Of a stretch of DNA of 64,000 nucleotides, positions 27,840 through 37,152 are shown piece after piece. Each line of letters starts with the position of its first letter. The stretch's first letter is position 1. The DNA is taken from contig JAWKPC010000003.1 of assembly GCA_041390865.1 (NCBI GenBank), positions 248,001 through 312,000 on the forward strand, written 5' to 3'. The notes beneath the pieces are model-generated. The model worked only from the letters and a program-made list of their open reading frames with translations. It ran no database searches and was not told the origin of the DNA. This DNA comes from JAUIIK01 sp041390865 (GTDB lineage: Bacteria > Chloroflexota > Chloroflexia > Thermomicrobiales > CFX8). The translations under genes were made by a program, and so were the position numbers.

Positions 27840-30586
27840 ATGATCAACCGCTACTCGTCCCGCCGGAAGCGGCTCGGCCATCTGCTGCCCGACATGCTCG
27901 CCGGGGCCAGGAGCTACGACCGGATCGCCGGCTACTTCAGCTCTTCGATCCTCGAGGTCGCCGGCGAAGCGATCGACGCCATGGCCGATGACGCCGTCGT
28001 CCGGGTGATCTGCAACTCGGACCTCAACCCGCTCGATGTACTGACCGCCCAGGCAGCGAAGCAGGCGCAGTTTCGGGAATGGAACACAAGTCTCCCGGAG
28101 GACATTCCTCCGGGACTCAGAACGCAGCAGTGCGTTGCATGGGCTGTTGACGAGCGAGCGGCTGCAGGGTGCGGGTGCTCCCCGATCGCCGGTTCGAGGC
28201 TCGTCCACGGCAAGGCCGGCGTCGTCACCCGCGCCGACGGCTCGCGGATCAGCTTCATGGGCGGCGCCAGCGAGTCAGAAGATGGCCTGGGAAGTCAACT
28301 ACGAGATCGTCTGGACCGACGAGAGTCTAGAAGGTATCGACTGGGTCCAGGAGGAATTCGAGTCACTCTGGAACGACCCGCCTCCGTCGAGCTGGCCGAA
28401 GCGGTCATCAAGGACGTCGAGCGCGTCTCCCGCCGGACCGTCATCGTCGAGATCGAGGGACTGGCGCGACGCGAAGGACGTCGCACAGGACGCCGCCGCC
28501 GCGATCGAGCTGCCGGTCTACCGTCGCAGTTCGGCCTCTGGGCCCATCAGAAGTCATTTATCAAGCACGCCTTCGACCAGCACCGCGAGGGCGGTGCGCG
28601 GCTCGTTCTGGCCGACCAGGTCGGTCTCGGCAAAACCATCCAGCTCGCCCTCGCTGCCAAGCTGATGATGCTCTGGGGCGGCGGTCGCACGCTGGCTCGT
28701 GCCGAAGCCGCTGCTCTACCAGTGGCGCGACGAGCTCTGGGACATGCTCCGGCTTCCCTCGGCCGTCTGGACCGGCCGCGGTTGGGGAGGACGAGCAAGG
28801 CGTCTTCCATCCCCGCGACGGCAACGAGGGACTCCGAAAGTGCCGAGGAAGCTGGCCTGTGTCTCATCAGGACTGTTGACGGCTTCACCCGATGCCCGCG
28901 ATCTGCTCAGCGGCCTGCAATACGAATGTGTCATCCTCGACGAAGCCCACCGTGCCCGCCGGTCCTCGCTCAAGCCAGGAACGACCTCGGTCCCAATCGA
29001 CAGACCAACAATCTGCTCGGGTTCACTCGAACGCGTCGCTCCCCAGACAAAGAGCCTGCGCTCTAGCGACCGCGACGCCGGTGCAACTTGCACGCCATCG
29101 AAGCCTGGGATCTCCTGCATGCTCTCAACTGCGGCAACGACACCGTCCTCGGCGGACCGTTCAGCCTCTGGAGCACGCTCCCGGAGGGCATTGCCCGCGT
29201 CACTGGGTCGGAACCACCTCCCGTCAGACCCAGAAGACTCTGGTGGTGGATGCGCGAGCCACTTCCAGCGGCGCAGATGAAGACAGGATCTTCATCCGGC
29301 AATCCGCTCGATGTTGATCCGGCCACGCGCTACGTCTCCCAGGGTTCCTACCAGGATTTGAGGCCGCCGGACCGGTCCCGCTTGCGCAGCTTCGGCCCCA
29401 CGTTCTTCGCCCACCACAACCCGTACATCCGCCACATCGTCCGGCGCACCCGCAGTTAAGGAAGACGAGGTCGACCCGACGACCGGCGAGCCGTACCTGC
29501 CGAAGATTGAGGTCGAGCTGTTTGGCGGAGATCCAAGACCGAGGCGATCAATCTCCCGGCCCGCTCCGCGACGCCTACGAAGCCGCCGAGGAGTTCTGTG
29601 AAGAAGTCGGCAAGCGCGAGGGCATCAAGACTCCGGCTTCCTCAAGACGATTCTCCTGCGCCGGATCGGCGGCACGATCATCCTTCGGCGCCGGAACAGC
29701 TCGAGAGATGCTCGGCCGCGTCCAGGAAGTCGGCGACGAGGACGATCCCGGCGATGAGCCGACATCGTCGCTCTGCCCGCTCACCGACGCCGAAGCGACG
29801 AAGCTGACCGCTGCCTCGCGTTGCTCGACCAGGCCAACGACCGTGATCCAAAGTACGAGCGTGTCGAAGAGATTCTCGGGCAGCGTCAGCGGCACCAGAT
29901 TCCTGGCTGGACCGCGGCTGCATCGTCTTCACCCAGTACTACGACTCCGCCTACTGGGTCGCCGGTGGCGGCTCTCCCAACGTCTTCGCGACGAGCCGAT
30001 CGGCATCTACGCCGGCTCGGGCCGCTCAGGGATCTTTCGCGCTGGCGAGTTCACACGCCTCGACCGCGAGATCATCAAGCAGCAAGTAGAGGACATGCGC
30101 CTCGTCGTCGGCACCGACGCCGCATCCGAAGGCCTCAACCTCCAGAAGCTCGGCACCCTGATCAACCTCGACCTCCCCTGGAACCCGACCCGCCTGGAGC
30201 AGCGCAAGGGTCGCATCCAGCGCATCGGCCAGGCCATCCCCGAGGTGCTCATCTACAACATGCGCTATCTCGACTCTGTCGAAGACCGCGTCCACGAGCT
30301 GCTCTCCGGCCGCCTCGAAGGCATCCACGGCCTCTTCGGTCAGATCCCCGACACCCTCGAAGACGTCTGGGTCAACGTCGCCCTCCGCCAGGAAGAGCTC
30401 GCCCTCGAGACGATCGACGAAGTCCCCGAACAACACCCCTTCGAGCTCAAGTACGACCGCATCGAAGACGTCGACTGGGAATCCTGCGCCCAAGTCCTCG
30501 ACGACCACGCCCAGCTCGAGGTGCTGATGAAGGTGGTAATCCCGATGTCTACGAGGATCCACGCACAATTGCAGACCCGCGAATAG
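27840..30586 (+). pseudogene. PLD-domain/SNF2-type helicase of the anti-phage-type operon, frameshifted
   Basis: About 915 codons when frames are joined, starting ATG 27840, 6 bp after the methylase stop. The N-terminus is a phospholipase D-like nuclease: RSYDRIAGYFSSSILEVAGE and an HxK motif in LVHGKAGVVTRADGS. Helicase motifs follow: LVLADQVGLGKTIQLAL (I), CVILDEAHRARR (II), LATATPVQL (III), VVGTDAASEGLNLQ (V) and LEQRKGRIQRIGQ (VI). The last 190 codons are intact and end IDEVPEQHPFELKYDRIEDV. Such proteins move on DNA in defence systems; the PLD part may cut it. At least eight frame changes are present, many in G/C runs. Confidence 0.83.
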
Positions 30587-30607
30587 CAAATCGGTTGGAG
30601 GGACCTC

Positions 30608-30948
30608 ATGGATAAGTTAGAGAAACCGCAGCAGCGCCGACCAGTCTTTTCGCTGGACGAAGGCATCAATGCGGACTGGATCAAGTTCGCTCGTCCGACC
30701 TCGCCTGGATGGCAACGAACCGACGCTGAGATCATGGAAATGTACGGGATGACGCTTGAGGAACTACAGGCGATGCCATCGTACACGCCGGGTCGGAACG
30801 AGCTCCCCGATCGATCCGCAGAGGAATCAGAAGGCTGGCCCTTGTGGAGCAGCTCTGGGATCGCTTCGAACCTGCTAATACCGCTGGCGACGCTCTCGAT
30901 AGATCCTTCGGTTTTCCTCAGAGACAGTTTCCCAAATCACTCCTTTAG
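30608..30948 (+). pseudogene. Small hypothetical protein, frameshifted
   Basis: ATG 30608, 9 nt after GGAGG (30597-30601), opens MDKLEKPQQRRPVFSLDEG, then INADWIKFARPTSPGWQR and TDAEIMEMYGMTLEELQAMP. At about 30810 the likely frame changes to LALVEQLWDRFEPANTAGDA, ending at TAG 30946-30948. It follows the helicase gene by 21 bp on the same strand, so it may be the last gene of that operon. Its end overlaps the end of a convergent minus-strand gene. No function is recognised. Confidence 0.6.
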
Positions 30949-31374
30949 CGGCAGAACATGACAGTCTCGAATCAGGAACTCGATCACATCTTCAATCGTC
31001 ATTCTGCTCGTCGGAATATGGCGCTTGTTGAAGTTCTGAACGAGGCCGCCGAGTCCGCTCTTGATATGTAAATGAGGGTACGCACGAGTGTCTGCCTGAT
31101 GACTTTCCGGATGCCAGTGCCAGTCAAGCAGCGTGGGATACCTGCCGTCGTTGCTCCTAGTCCGCAGACTGAAGACATAGTCAACGATTGAAGCCGGTAC
31201 TGCCCATGGTTACTATCTTCAGGGCTCAGATCTTCATCGCAAATGCAAGAAAAAGCGGCGGTTCATGTTGTTATCGAACGGAGGGCCGGTTTCCACGTTG
31301 TATTGAACAGTGAGTTCGCTAGGGAAACCGTTGTTTACAGCCAATAGAAAACACCTCACCGTCTCTGGCTGCAT
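30937..31374 (-). pseudogene. Hypothetical protein with conserved C-terminus, frameshifted
   Basis: Minus-strand reading from ATG 31374 (or 31404) gives MQPETVRCFLLAVNNGFPSE, LTVQYNVETGPPFDNNMNRR and FFLHLR. One shift near 31235 leads to CDEDLSPEDSNHGQYR, and another near 31200 leads to PASIVDYVFSLRTRS. The end is LLDWHWHPESHQADTRAYPH, LHIKSGLGGLVQNFNKRHIP and TSRMTIEDVIEFLIRD. The regular H-rich and amphipathic pattern marks a real protein. HLH...HIPTSRMTIEDVIEFL resembles small toxin-like or stress proteins, but I cannot name the family. About 140 residues. Confidence 0.55.
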
Positions 31375-31429
31375 ACACCTTTGAGGGCAAGATGAGTTGG
31401 ACATTCTGAAGAATACACTTCAGGGCAGG

Positions 31430-31890
31430 CTCAGGAGTGAGCGGAAATCTTCCATAGCATCCCCTGAGTACTCGAAATACAACGTTTACTGGCAGGCGAA
31501 GGGAATTAGCATCTCTACGAGCGAAACGTCAGGATCCTCGGCATCGGTCGGGAGGTCACCGGCTCTATACTTCTCCGGGAAATCTTCACCACTCATGCCG
31601 AAAAATTTACAGACGAGCAGCATCATCGAAGATCTTCAACCTTCTTTATCATCCGCAAAGGTGAAACCATCACCGAGTACCGTTCGGCTGTCCGTGTGTT
31701 GAATTTCGATGGCCATTTGGTACCCCACTCGGCTTCTCATCTTCTCTAACAATATAACGTCTTACGCGGCGGAACGGTTCCCTATAGGTCTGGATTAGGA
31801 TCCATATTCGGTAACGATCTTGCCGTCCAGCTTCCTCAGCACTGGAACAACTCCTCTTCCGACCCTTGTAGCAGCCTAGCACGAAACAGC
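31430..31890 (-). pseudogene. Decayed minus-strand coding remnant
   Basis: No single frame stays open, but stitched pieces read like protein: RVGRGVVPVLRKLDGKIVTE (near 31865-31800), GYQMAIEIQHTDSRTVLGDG with FTFADDKEG (31720-31650), then MSGEDFPEKYRAGDLPTDAE and DPDVSLVEMLIPFACQ (31600-31490). The order is consistent with one gene of about 150 codons. It is placed between two other minus-strand genes of the island. Low confidence; the family is unknown. Confidence 0.35.
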
Positions 31891-31928
31891 GGGATTGGTG
31901 AAAAATCCCGGTGTGAAACTACTGGGGC

Positions 31929-32039
31929 TCATTTGGCGAGATCATTGTCCAGGATACGATCCAGGCGAGCTAGAAGGTGATAGAGCCGACTCTCGCGCCA
32001 CTGCTCGGACTCGACTAGATATTGTTGCTGATGTTTCAT
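31929..32039 (-). CDS. 36-residue helical protein coupled to the zinc-ribbon gene
   Basis: ATG at 32039 shares a base with the TGA stop of the upstream zinc-ribbon gene (TGATG), a classic coupling arrangement. The product MKHQQQYLVESEQWRESRLY, HLLARLDRILDNDLAK is one charged amphipathic helix. It is too short for a domain call. It could be a genuine coupled small protein or the end of the upstream protein after a frameshift. Confidence 0.45.
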   Translation of the reverse strand: MKHQQQYLVESEQWRESRLYHLLARLDRILDNDLAK

Positions 32040-32736
32040 CAACTGGCGCGAAGCTGGATGTACGTTGACTCGTGCATGCCTCGAGGTCGCATCGGAATCG
32101 GCTCGAAGAGGCTTCCAGTTCCACCAAGACGACGTCTCAACTTCTGTGCCTTTCGGCGATGTGCTTCATGCGGACGTTCACGTGTACTCCGATACGCTAA
32201 GTCGTAGCAGGGACGACAGAGAAAGTACTTGCCGCCTGAATACAGGATTGCGACGCGGCGGCCGCACACCGTGTCATTCACGATTCAGGGCAGATGAACC
32301 ATGACCTCTCACCACCGAAATTGCAGGAGTTTTCGTCAATCGGATCCGGTTCGCGAATCTGCTCGGCTTCGCCTCCATTCCGTCTGAAGCTGTATGTCAG
32401 GCACACAAGCCCCTCCTCGACTGCGACACCGATCGGGGCTGGATTCCCAGCAGGATCCATCCAATGCCATTCGAAGCACCGTGTGGGAGTGAGAAGTCCG
32501 CGCCGGTTCCAGTCCCGAATGTCGATTTGCCGGCAGGCTTCGACCAACGCCCGCATCGACCAGCGGTACTCACCTGAACTGACCTCCCATATGGGATCCC
32601 TCAATATTTCCTTTCTCGCCGTCTTTCCGAAATCATAGGCAAGCTGGAAACTGGCTCCTGCGCTGGGCCAGTCAATTGGAATCTTGATCATTATCTCAGT
32701 ACGAGAGTGATTCCACGCTGCTTCCTCTGCATTCAC
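32039..32736 (-). pseudogene. Zinc-ribbon protein common in mobile elements, one frameshift
   Basis: A GTG at 32736 overlaps the stop of the upstream gene (GTGA). The N-terminal part has YRWSMRALVEACRQIDIRDW, NRRGLLTPTRCFEWHW and GVAVEEGLVCLTYSFRRNGG; it ends CNFGGERSWFICP. After a shift near 32280 it continues CGRRVAILYSGGKYFLCRPC, then YDLAYRST and RKAQKLRRRLGG, LFEPIPMRPRGMHESTY. The CP...CGRRV...FLCRPC...AY layout is a zinc ribbon found in a widespread hypothetical family. I know of no function. About 230 residues restored. Confidence 0.72.
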
Positions 32737-33033
32737 TGCTGGGCCTCTATCAACTCGCGGAGGCGCGATTCGTCTTCAACCAGTGCTGATCTAAGGGCTT
32801 CGAGACGAACATCTTGCCACCTCCCGTTGAGCTTTAGGCTGGCTCCATGGACCGGTAGTGAGTCCGTTGCGCACGTCAGACAACTCTTGCTCGTTTCGCT
32901 CTAAACGCCGTTTTATGCGGGTAATTTCGTACTCCGCAGCACGCCCGGCAGCCCACCGAGCACCACCGCAGCCGCCGCCCGGACCCGCATATTCAAGCTG
33001 TTTCCCACACTTCCGGCACCTCAGATCATCCAT
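32733..33033 (-). pseudogene. Small zinc-ribbon/coiled-coil protein, one frameshift
   Basis: From ATG 33033: MDDLRCRKCGKQLEYAGPGG, with GCGG as a second metal pair, then RAAEYEITRIKRRLERNEQE, a coiled coil. A shift near 32850 gives LKLNGRWQDVRLEALRSALV, then EDESRLRELIEAQQ and the TGA at 32733-32735. That stop overlaps the GTG start of the next zinc-ribbon gene. About 99 residues. The metal site and coil suggest a DNA- or protein-binding role, not shown. Confidence 0.6.
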
Positions 33034-33292
33034 GTTTGCACCCCGTTTCTCCGACAAACCCGAAAATTCTTTAATGCGGTCGCGTAAACGTAGCTGGAGC
33101 GCGGGTCCTTTCTGGCGCTGGGCTGGGAACTTTTTCGACCCCCACTACCCCGATCGACATGTAAAAGATGCATCTGAGGCGTTCTATAGCCGTACGGATG
33201 ACATCGTGCGGCTGCTGGTTCTGCCCATTCTCAGGCGGCGAACGGGCAATTCAGGTGCTGAATCCTGAATTCCTAATCCGTACAGACCAAAA

Positions 33293-33710
33293 TCATCCTG
33301 GGACGTGGGTACCGTCTAAGCCGTCGCCGTGAACTTTATGCCCCTCCTCCCTCACCGGCCGTCCCTCCGGCGCAAGATGCGAACCAACGCCTTCTCTCGT
33401 TCCGGAATGCGCGGCCAGCTGTGTGTTCCGGCTGGGAGTAGAGAGCCGTCGTCTCGGAGGATCTGGCCACTCACACAGTCCGCCCCAGGGCGGTAGAGGC
33501 CAGTTGTAGGCTGGACATTGGCAGGGAACATAGTTCGTCTTCGACCAGCTATTCCAACCGCGCTGCTTGCGTCACTTGCCCGCCCCGTCCCGCATGTTGC
33601 ACGCAGAGCTGTCGAGAATCGTCCCAAAGCGCCCATGCTCGACAGGGTTTACCGTCCTTGCGCGTTCCAGTGCAGCGCCGCCGCTCCTTCGCTCGTTCGC
33701 TGTACGCCAT
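33293..33710 (-). pseudogene. Cys-rich small protein (CTGTRKDGKPC type), one frameshift
   Basis: ATG 33710 opens MAYSERAKERRRCTGTRKDG, then KPCRAWALWDDSRQLCVQHA. After a shift near 33550 it reads YVPCQCPAYNWPHRPGGG, LCEWPDPPRRRLSTPSRNTQ and ends THVPG at TGA 33293-33295. The C-x8-C...C-x2-H and CxCPAYxxPHRxGGGLC sites look like two metal centres. Such proteins recur on Chloroflexota and actinobacterial mobile elements; role unknown. About 138 residues. Bases 33060-33292 upstream of the next gene show nothing I can support. Confidence 0.6.
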
Positions 33711-33876
33711 CCGTTTTCTTCCCTTTCCTGGGGATGTCACGCTGTGTGTAGAAACACAGGAAACGACCGGCAAGTGATCTGGGGAGTTTCGGTCTTCATC
33801 TCGGTTCCACGGCCAGCGCCCGAATCGTTCGTAGAAGCTCCAGTTCGAACGTCCTCGCAAGTATCGGCGGGATAGC

Positions 33877-34125
33877 TCACGAAGCTCTTTTGATCGCTGC
33901 GGCGTGCCGCTCATCCAGTTGCCGCCGCCGTTCGGCCATGAGAACCTGTACACGTCTGGCTTCCCGTCCCGTACGCTTCAAGTGCGTATAGACCGATATA
34001 GCGCTCAATCCCAATCGTCGAGCAACCTCCCGATAAGTTGGAATGTCATCTCCGCCACAGAAGCTCCAGAACGACCCGGCGCTGACACCGGGTAGCACCG
34101 TCACGATGTCATGTAGATTCCGCAT
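33877..34125 (-). CDS. Small helix-turn-helix protein
   Basis: An 82-residue ORF from ATG 34125. IPTYREVARRLGLSAISVYT followed by HLKRTGREARRV is a clear helix-turn-helix, then a basic helical tail (MAERRRQLDERHAAAIKRAS). An overlapping frame (start 33914) continues with KELRELSRRYLRGRSNWSFY and ERFGRWPWNRDED, so the true protein may be longer with a frameshift near 33890. It belongs to the minus-strand replication/regulation set of the element and is probably a DNA-binding regulator. Confidence 0.6.
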   Translation of the reverse strand: MRNLHDIVTVLPGVSAGSFWSFCGGDDIPTYREVARRLGLSAISVYTHLKRTGREARRVQVLMAERRRQLDERHAAAIKRAS

Positions 34126-34336
34126 TTAGCGCCAGTTTCGGACGGTTCGTCCGGCACGTTAACTTCATGCGTCATGGAACCTCCGATCGAATCGGTTTGC
34201 CGTGCTGGTCGAATCCGTTGCATTCGGCAGCAGGACAGAGATCGGACACGATGACCAGTTTCTACTTCGACCGCGTACTCGCCGAAATTTGTTGCGCTCC
34301 AACGTGTTTCCGTGACATGTTGACGGATTCTCGCGA

Positions 34337-34805
34337 TTTTCCGCGTCAGAATCAGTAGAATCCGCATGCACCGCCGCCTGTACGCCTGAGTACACAGTGC
34401 GCATGGTCTCCAATAGCGATATCGGGCTCGATTCGTTCCAGTCGCTCATGCCGGACTCCCAACTTTGCGCTCAATGCGAGCATCGGCTGGCGGTGGGTCG
34501 CAGTCGAGACAGTGGTCATCAGCCGGCCCCTCGTCGACAGTCCACCACACCAGTCATGACCGCGGCATACTCTACAGGTCTTGAACCGCCCGTAGTTGAT
34601 TTCAATGTGCGCACACGTTCCGCCTGTCTGTTTCTCGGTCGTCACGTCGTCACGTTCGATTTTTTCCGCGTGTGAATCAGTAGGAATCGTGACGAATAGG
34701 GGTTCGTCACGCACGCTCTCGGCACGTCGTCACGTCCATCGATGCCGACTCGTCACTCGTCACCCTATCGTCACGCTCATTTGCCGCGTCAGAATCAACA
34801 GAACC
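34337..34805. repeat. Three imperfect 26-27-bp repeats around the end of the primase gene
   Basis: Copies at 34337-34362, 34662-34688 and 34780-34805 share TTT(T/G)CCGCGT, then (CA/GT)GAATCA, then (GT/AC)AG and AA(T/C)C-like ends. Same orientation, spaced 325 and 118 bp. Confidence 0.65.
34352..34714 (-). CDS. Hypothetical Cys/His-containing protein, doubtful
   Basis: A 120-codon frame with TCAHIEINYGRFKTCRVCRG, HDWC, a possible zinc site (C-x-H...C-x2-C...H-x2-C), followed by RLERIEPDIAIGDHAHCV. Its ends lie inside the repeats described at 34337-34362 and 34662-34688. The metal-site spacing argues for coding, the repeats argue for caution. Confidence 0.4.
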   Translation of the reverse strand: MRDEPLFVTIPTDSHAEKIERDDVTTEKQTGGTCAHIEINYGRFKTCRVCRGHDWCGGLSTRGRLMTTVSTATHRQPMLALSAKLGVRHERLERIEPDIAIGDHAHCVLRRTGGGACGFY

Positions 34806-34817
34806 GCCAACGTGACG
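34640..34817. repeat. Cluster of CGTCAC motifs, candidate iterons or replication origin
   Basis: CGTCAC occurs on the plus strand at 34640, 34648, 34705, 34728, 34751, 34758 and 34769, and its reverse complement at 34689 and 34812: nine copies in 178 bp, far above chance for a hexamer. It lies at the 3' end of the element's primase-helicase gene. An origin, or a site bound by an element protein, is an inference. Confidence 0.6.
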
Positions 34818-36737
34818 ACGTGATAGTCGGTATCGGCGGGAGGGTGTGTGTGCGCGTCAACGAATAGCTCTTCCGGCGTCGGAAGTGCCGGCCGGTCCTC
34901 CGGTAGCGACTCGCCTGTTGCAGCTTCGCGCCGGACGGCCCCAGCTCCTCCAGAGTTGACCGATCCATCCGCCTTTGAGCGCAGTCCGTACCCGACTATC
35001 CGCCGTCGAGCGCGCGAGATTTAGATGTCCGGCAACCTGTGCAATCGAGCAATGCGGCTTGTCGCCGGTCTGCATCTTGACGGCCAACACCGTCTCTCGA
35101 ATCGCCCGGCGTGACACCCTCGGCACGGATCTCACCAAAGAGATCAGCTGTAAGACCGAACACAAGCTCGTAATCCTGTCGCGTGGCTTTGATTCGACCG
35201 CTCTCATCACGCTCGCGTTGACGCTGATGCAAGATGGCCGATGCACTGATCAGATTCATGAGCTGTGTCAGTCGCGGCGCATTCTCACTAACTCCACTGG
35301 CACCAACTTTCGGCTAGCAGCTCGCCGTATGGAATCGTCACGTCGTGACTGCCTTCGTGAGCAAGCCAGTATTGAAGGCGTGCCACGGTTCGAGATCGGG
35401 GGATTCCGGCGCGTGTCCGTTTCGACGCGCGGCATCGGCGGCCATGATTGCGCGGGTCACATCTGCCGTGTCAGCTACCTGTAGCGTCAGCAAGCGCGTT
35501 TCGAGCTCCGGTTCAACACGCCGGGTCGACGTTGTGATGATGCCGGTCGGTCCCTCACGGTCGATGTTGACCGGGCGCAGACCGCCGCCCGTCTTTTCGA
35601 CGGTTGCGTATCGCACTCGACCGCCCCAGGCGATCGCGCGCATGATCGCCGCGCCGATGCCCTGGGGATGCATTCCTGCGGCCTCGGTAATTATGAGATG
35701 ACGCCATCGCAGATCGGCATCGATGTAGACGTGCTCGCTCACTCATGGCGTCGAGTACGTAGATGGCGCGCTCCGGAAAGATCGCGGATACCGTCTTGAC
35801 CAGATGAGACTTCCCACCGCTCGAAAGTCCGAGCACGAGAATGTTGATCGGTTGCGGCAGGAATCGACTCACGAACGCGAGATACAGGATCAGTGCATTC
35901 GTGAGGTCGCCGGCCACGCCGAGCGCCCGGATAACGACCCCGATGCGGTCCACGAGGTCCGGCGCTCCCAGTAGCAGTTTGCCGGCATCGAGCGCCCGTT
36001 GGTCCGGCTCCCACTCCGGTTCAGTGTCCGGCTCGGCGCTCGGTAGCCGTTGGAGCGTGTCGGTCGCGGCGCGTAGCAGCTCGTCGACGCTCCCGCCGCC
36101 GGCCAGATAGTCATCTAGTCCGACCTTGAGGCCATCGGTCGACGGGATATAGACGTAGCGCACCTTGGCTCCGCGTCCGGCAAGCAATGCCGCGAATCGT
36201 TCCAGCGCCTGATGCACCTCGCGCTTTTCCATCACGTCGGAATCGAAGGCAAGGTAAACCTTACGGTCGTTCCAGGCGATGTACTCCAGGTCGGAGAGCG
36301 CGGTCTTGCCGCCGGCATCGTTCGTACCGCGCCATCCGTAGACGCCGACAACGCCGATGCAAACCAACCCACGCGAGATAGCCGCGTCGACCTTCTTGCT
36401 GCCCTCAGTGATCCACAGCAGGACGCCAGGATCTCGAGGCGGTCCCGTATCGAGCGCGGCACATCCAGCACGAGCCCGGCCTTAGCCGGTTTCGTCGCGA
36501 TCGTCCGCCCGTCTTTGACGCGCGGGGTGTCCGGTCCGAAACTGGTAGAGCCGTAGATCGCCCTGGGTGTCGTAGATTGGAATGACCATCCCCGGCACGT
36601 TGCATTGAGCGCGGCCAGATCGAGCGCCTGCACTTCGCTCTTTTTTTCCGCGCTCCAGTAGCCGCGTTCTTGGATGATGCTAGGGTCGATCGCCGAGTCC
36701 TCAAGTTGTTTCCGGTGATGGTCAGGAGATGTGTCAT
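34760..36737 (-). pseudogene. Element replication protein: DUF3854 (TOPRIM-like) plus ATPase primase-helicase, frameshifted
   Basis: ATG 36737 has AGGAGG seven bases upstream. Frame pieces, in order: SPDHHRKQLEDSAIDPSIIQ and ERGYWSAEKK; then CIGVVGVYGWRGTNDAGGKT and KVYLAFDSDVMEKREVHQAL, the DUF3854 TOPRIM-like core; then VLGLSSGGKSHLVKTVSAIF with Walker A GLSSGGKS. After these come VYIDADLRWRHLIITEAAG, EGPTGIITTSTRRVEPELET and RQDYELVFGLTADLFGEIRA. A C-terminal helix-turn-helix (SIAQVAGHLNLARSTADSRV) and PALPTPEELF end it. About 650 residues restored, at least six frame changes. It would prime and unwind element DNA for replication. TAG/TGA choice at the 3' end (34760 or 34857) is uncertain. 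Confidence 0.75.
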
Positions 36738-36804
36738 CGCTGAACCTCCTGTCGACAAACCAGGAAGGGTTCCCCTCAGACCTTGACCGGCACATCATCC
36801 GGCT

Positions 36805-37009
36805 CTAATGCAAATGAATCGGACTCGCTCCGGCGAGCAGTCGATCGATCGCGGCCCGAGATACGAGCATGCGCTTACCGACTCGAATCACCGGAACCCC
36901 AGCTATTGCTCCGGTCTTCGCTGCCTCGTATGCCAGGTATCGACTGATCCCCAACTCCCGAGCAACCTGCTCAATCGTGAGCGTCCGGGCTGCTAGTTGT
37001 GGCTGACAT
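36805..37009 (-). pseudogene. HTH_17/excisionase-like DNA-binding protein, start region frameshifted
   Basis: The frame TIEQVARELGISRYLAYEAA, KTGAIAGVPVIRVGKRMLVS, RAAIDRLLAGASPIHLH is a complete MerR-like HTH_17 domain ending at TAG 36805-36807. No standard start exists in that frame; ATG 37009 (MSATTSSPDAHD) is one shift away and gives a natural length of about 67 residues. It precedes the replication gene by 67 bp. Likely a regulator of replication or excision. Confidence 0.65.
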
Positions 37010-37152
37010 GGAACTCCAGTTCATGCGTGACAAAAAACGTCTATGCATGAACCGTATGGAGTAATCGGGATGGTGGGAAGTGGGGGACTCCGACGACCAG
37101 TGATTCCCCCATGGGGGATATGAACAAGTCATGAATCCCCCAGGGGCAACGC

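Noticed and set aside
21101..30586. Calling the locus BREX or DISARM
   Set aside because: Core markers are missing: no PglZ, BrxL or Lon for BREX, no DrmA/DrmB (DUF1998) for DISARM. Only single domains are shared.
30958..31071. 37-residue plus-strand frame after the helicase operon
   Set aside because: Lies wholly antisense to the better supported minus-strand gene (30937-31374) and has no ribosome-binding site.
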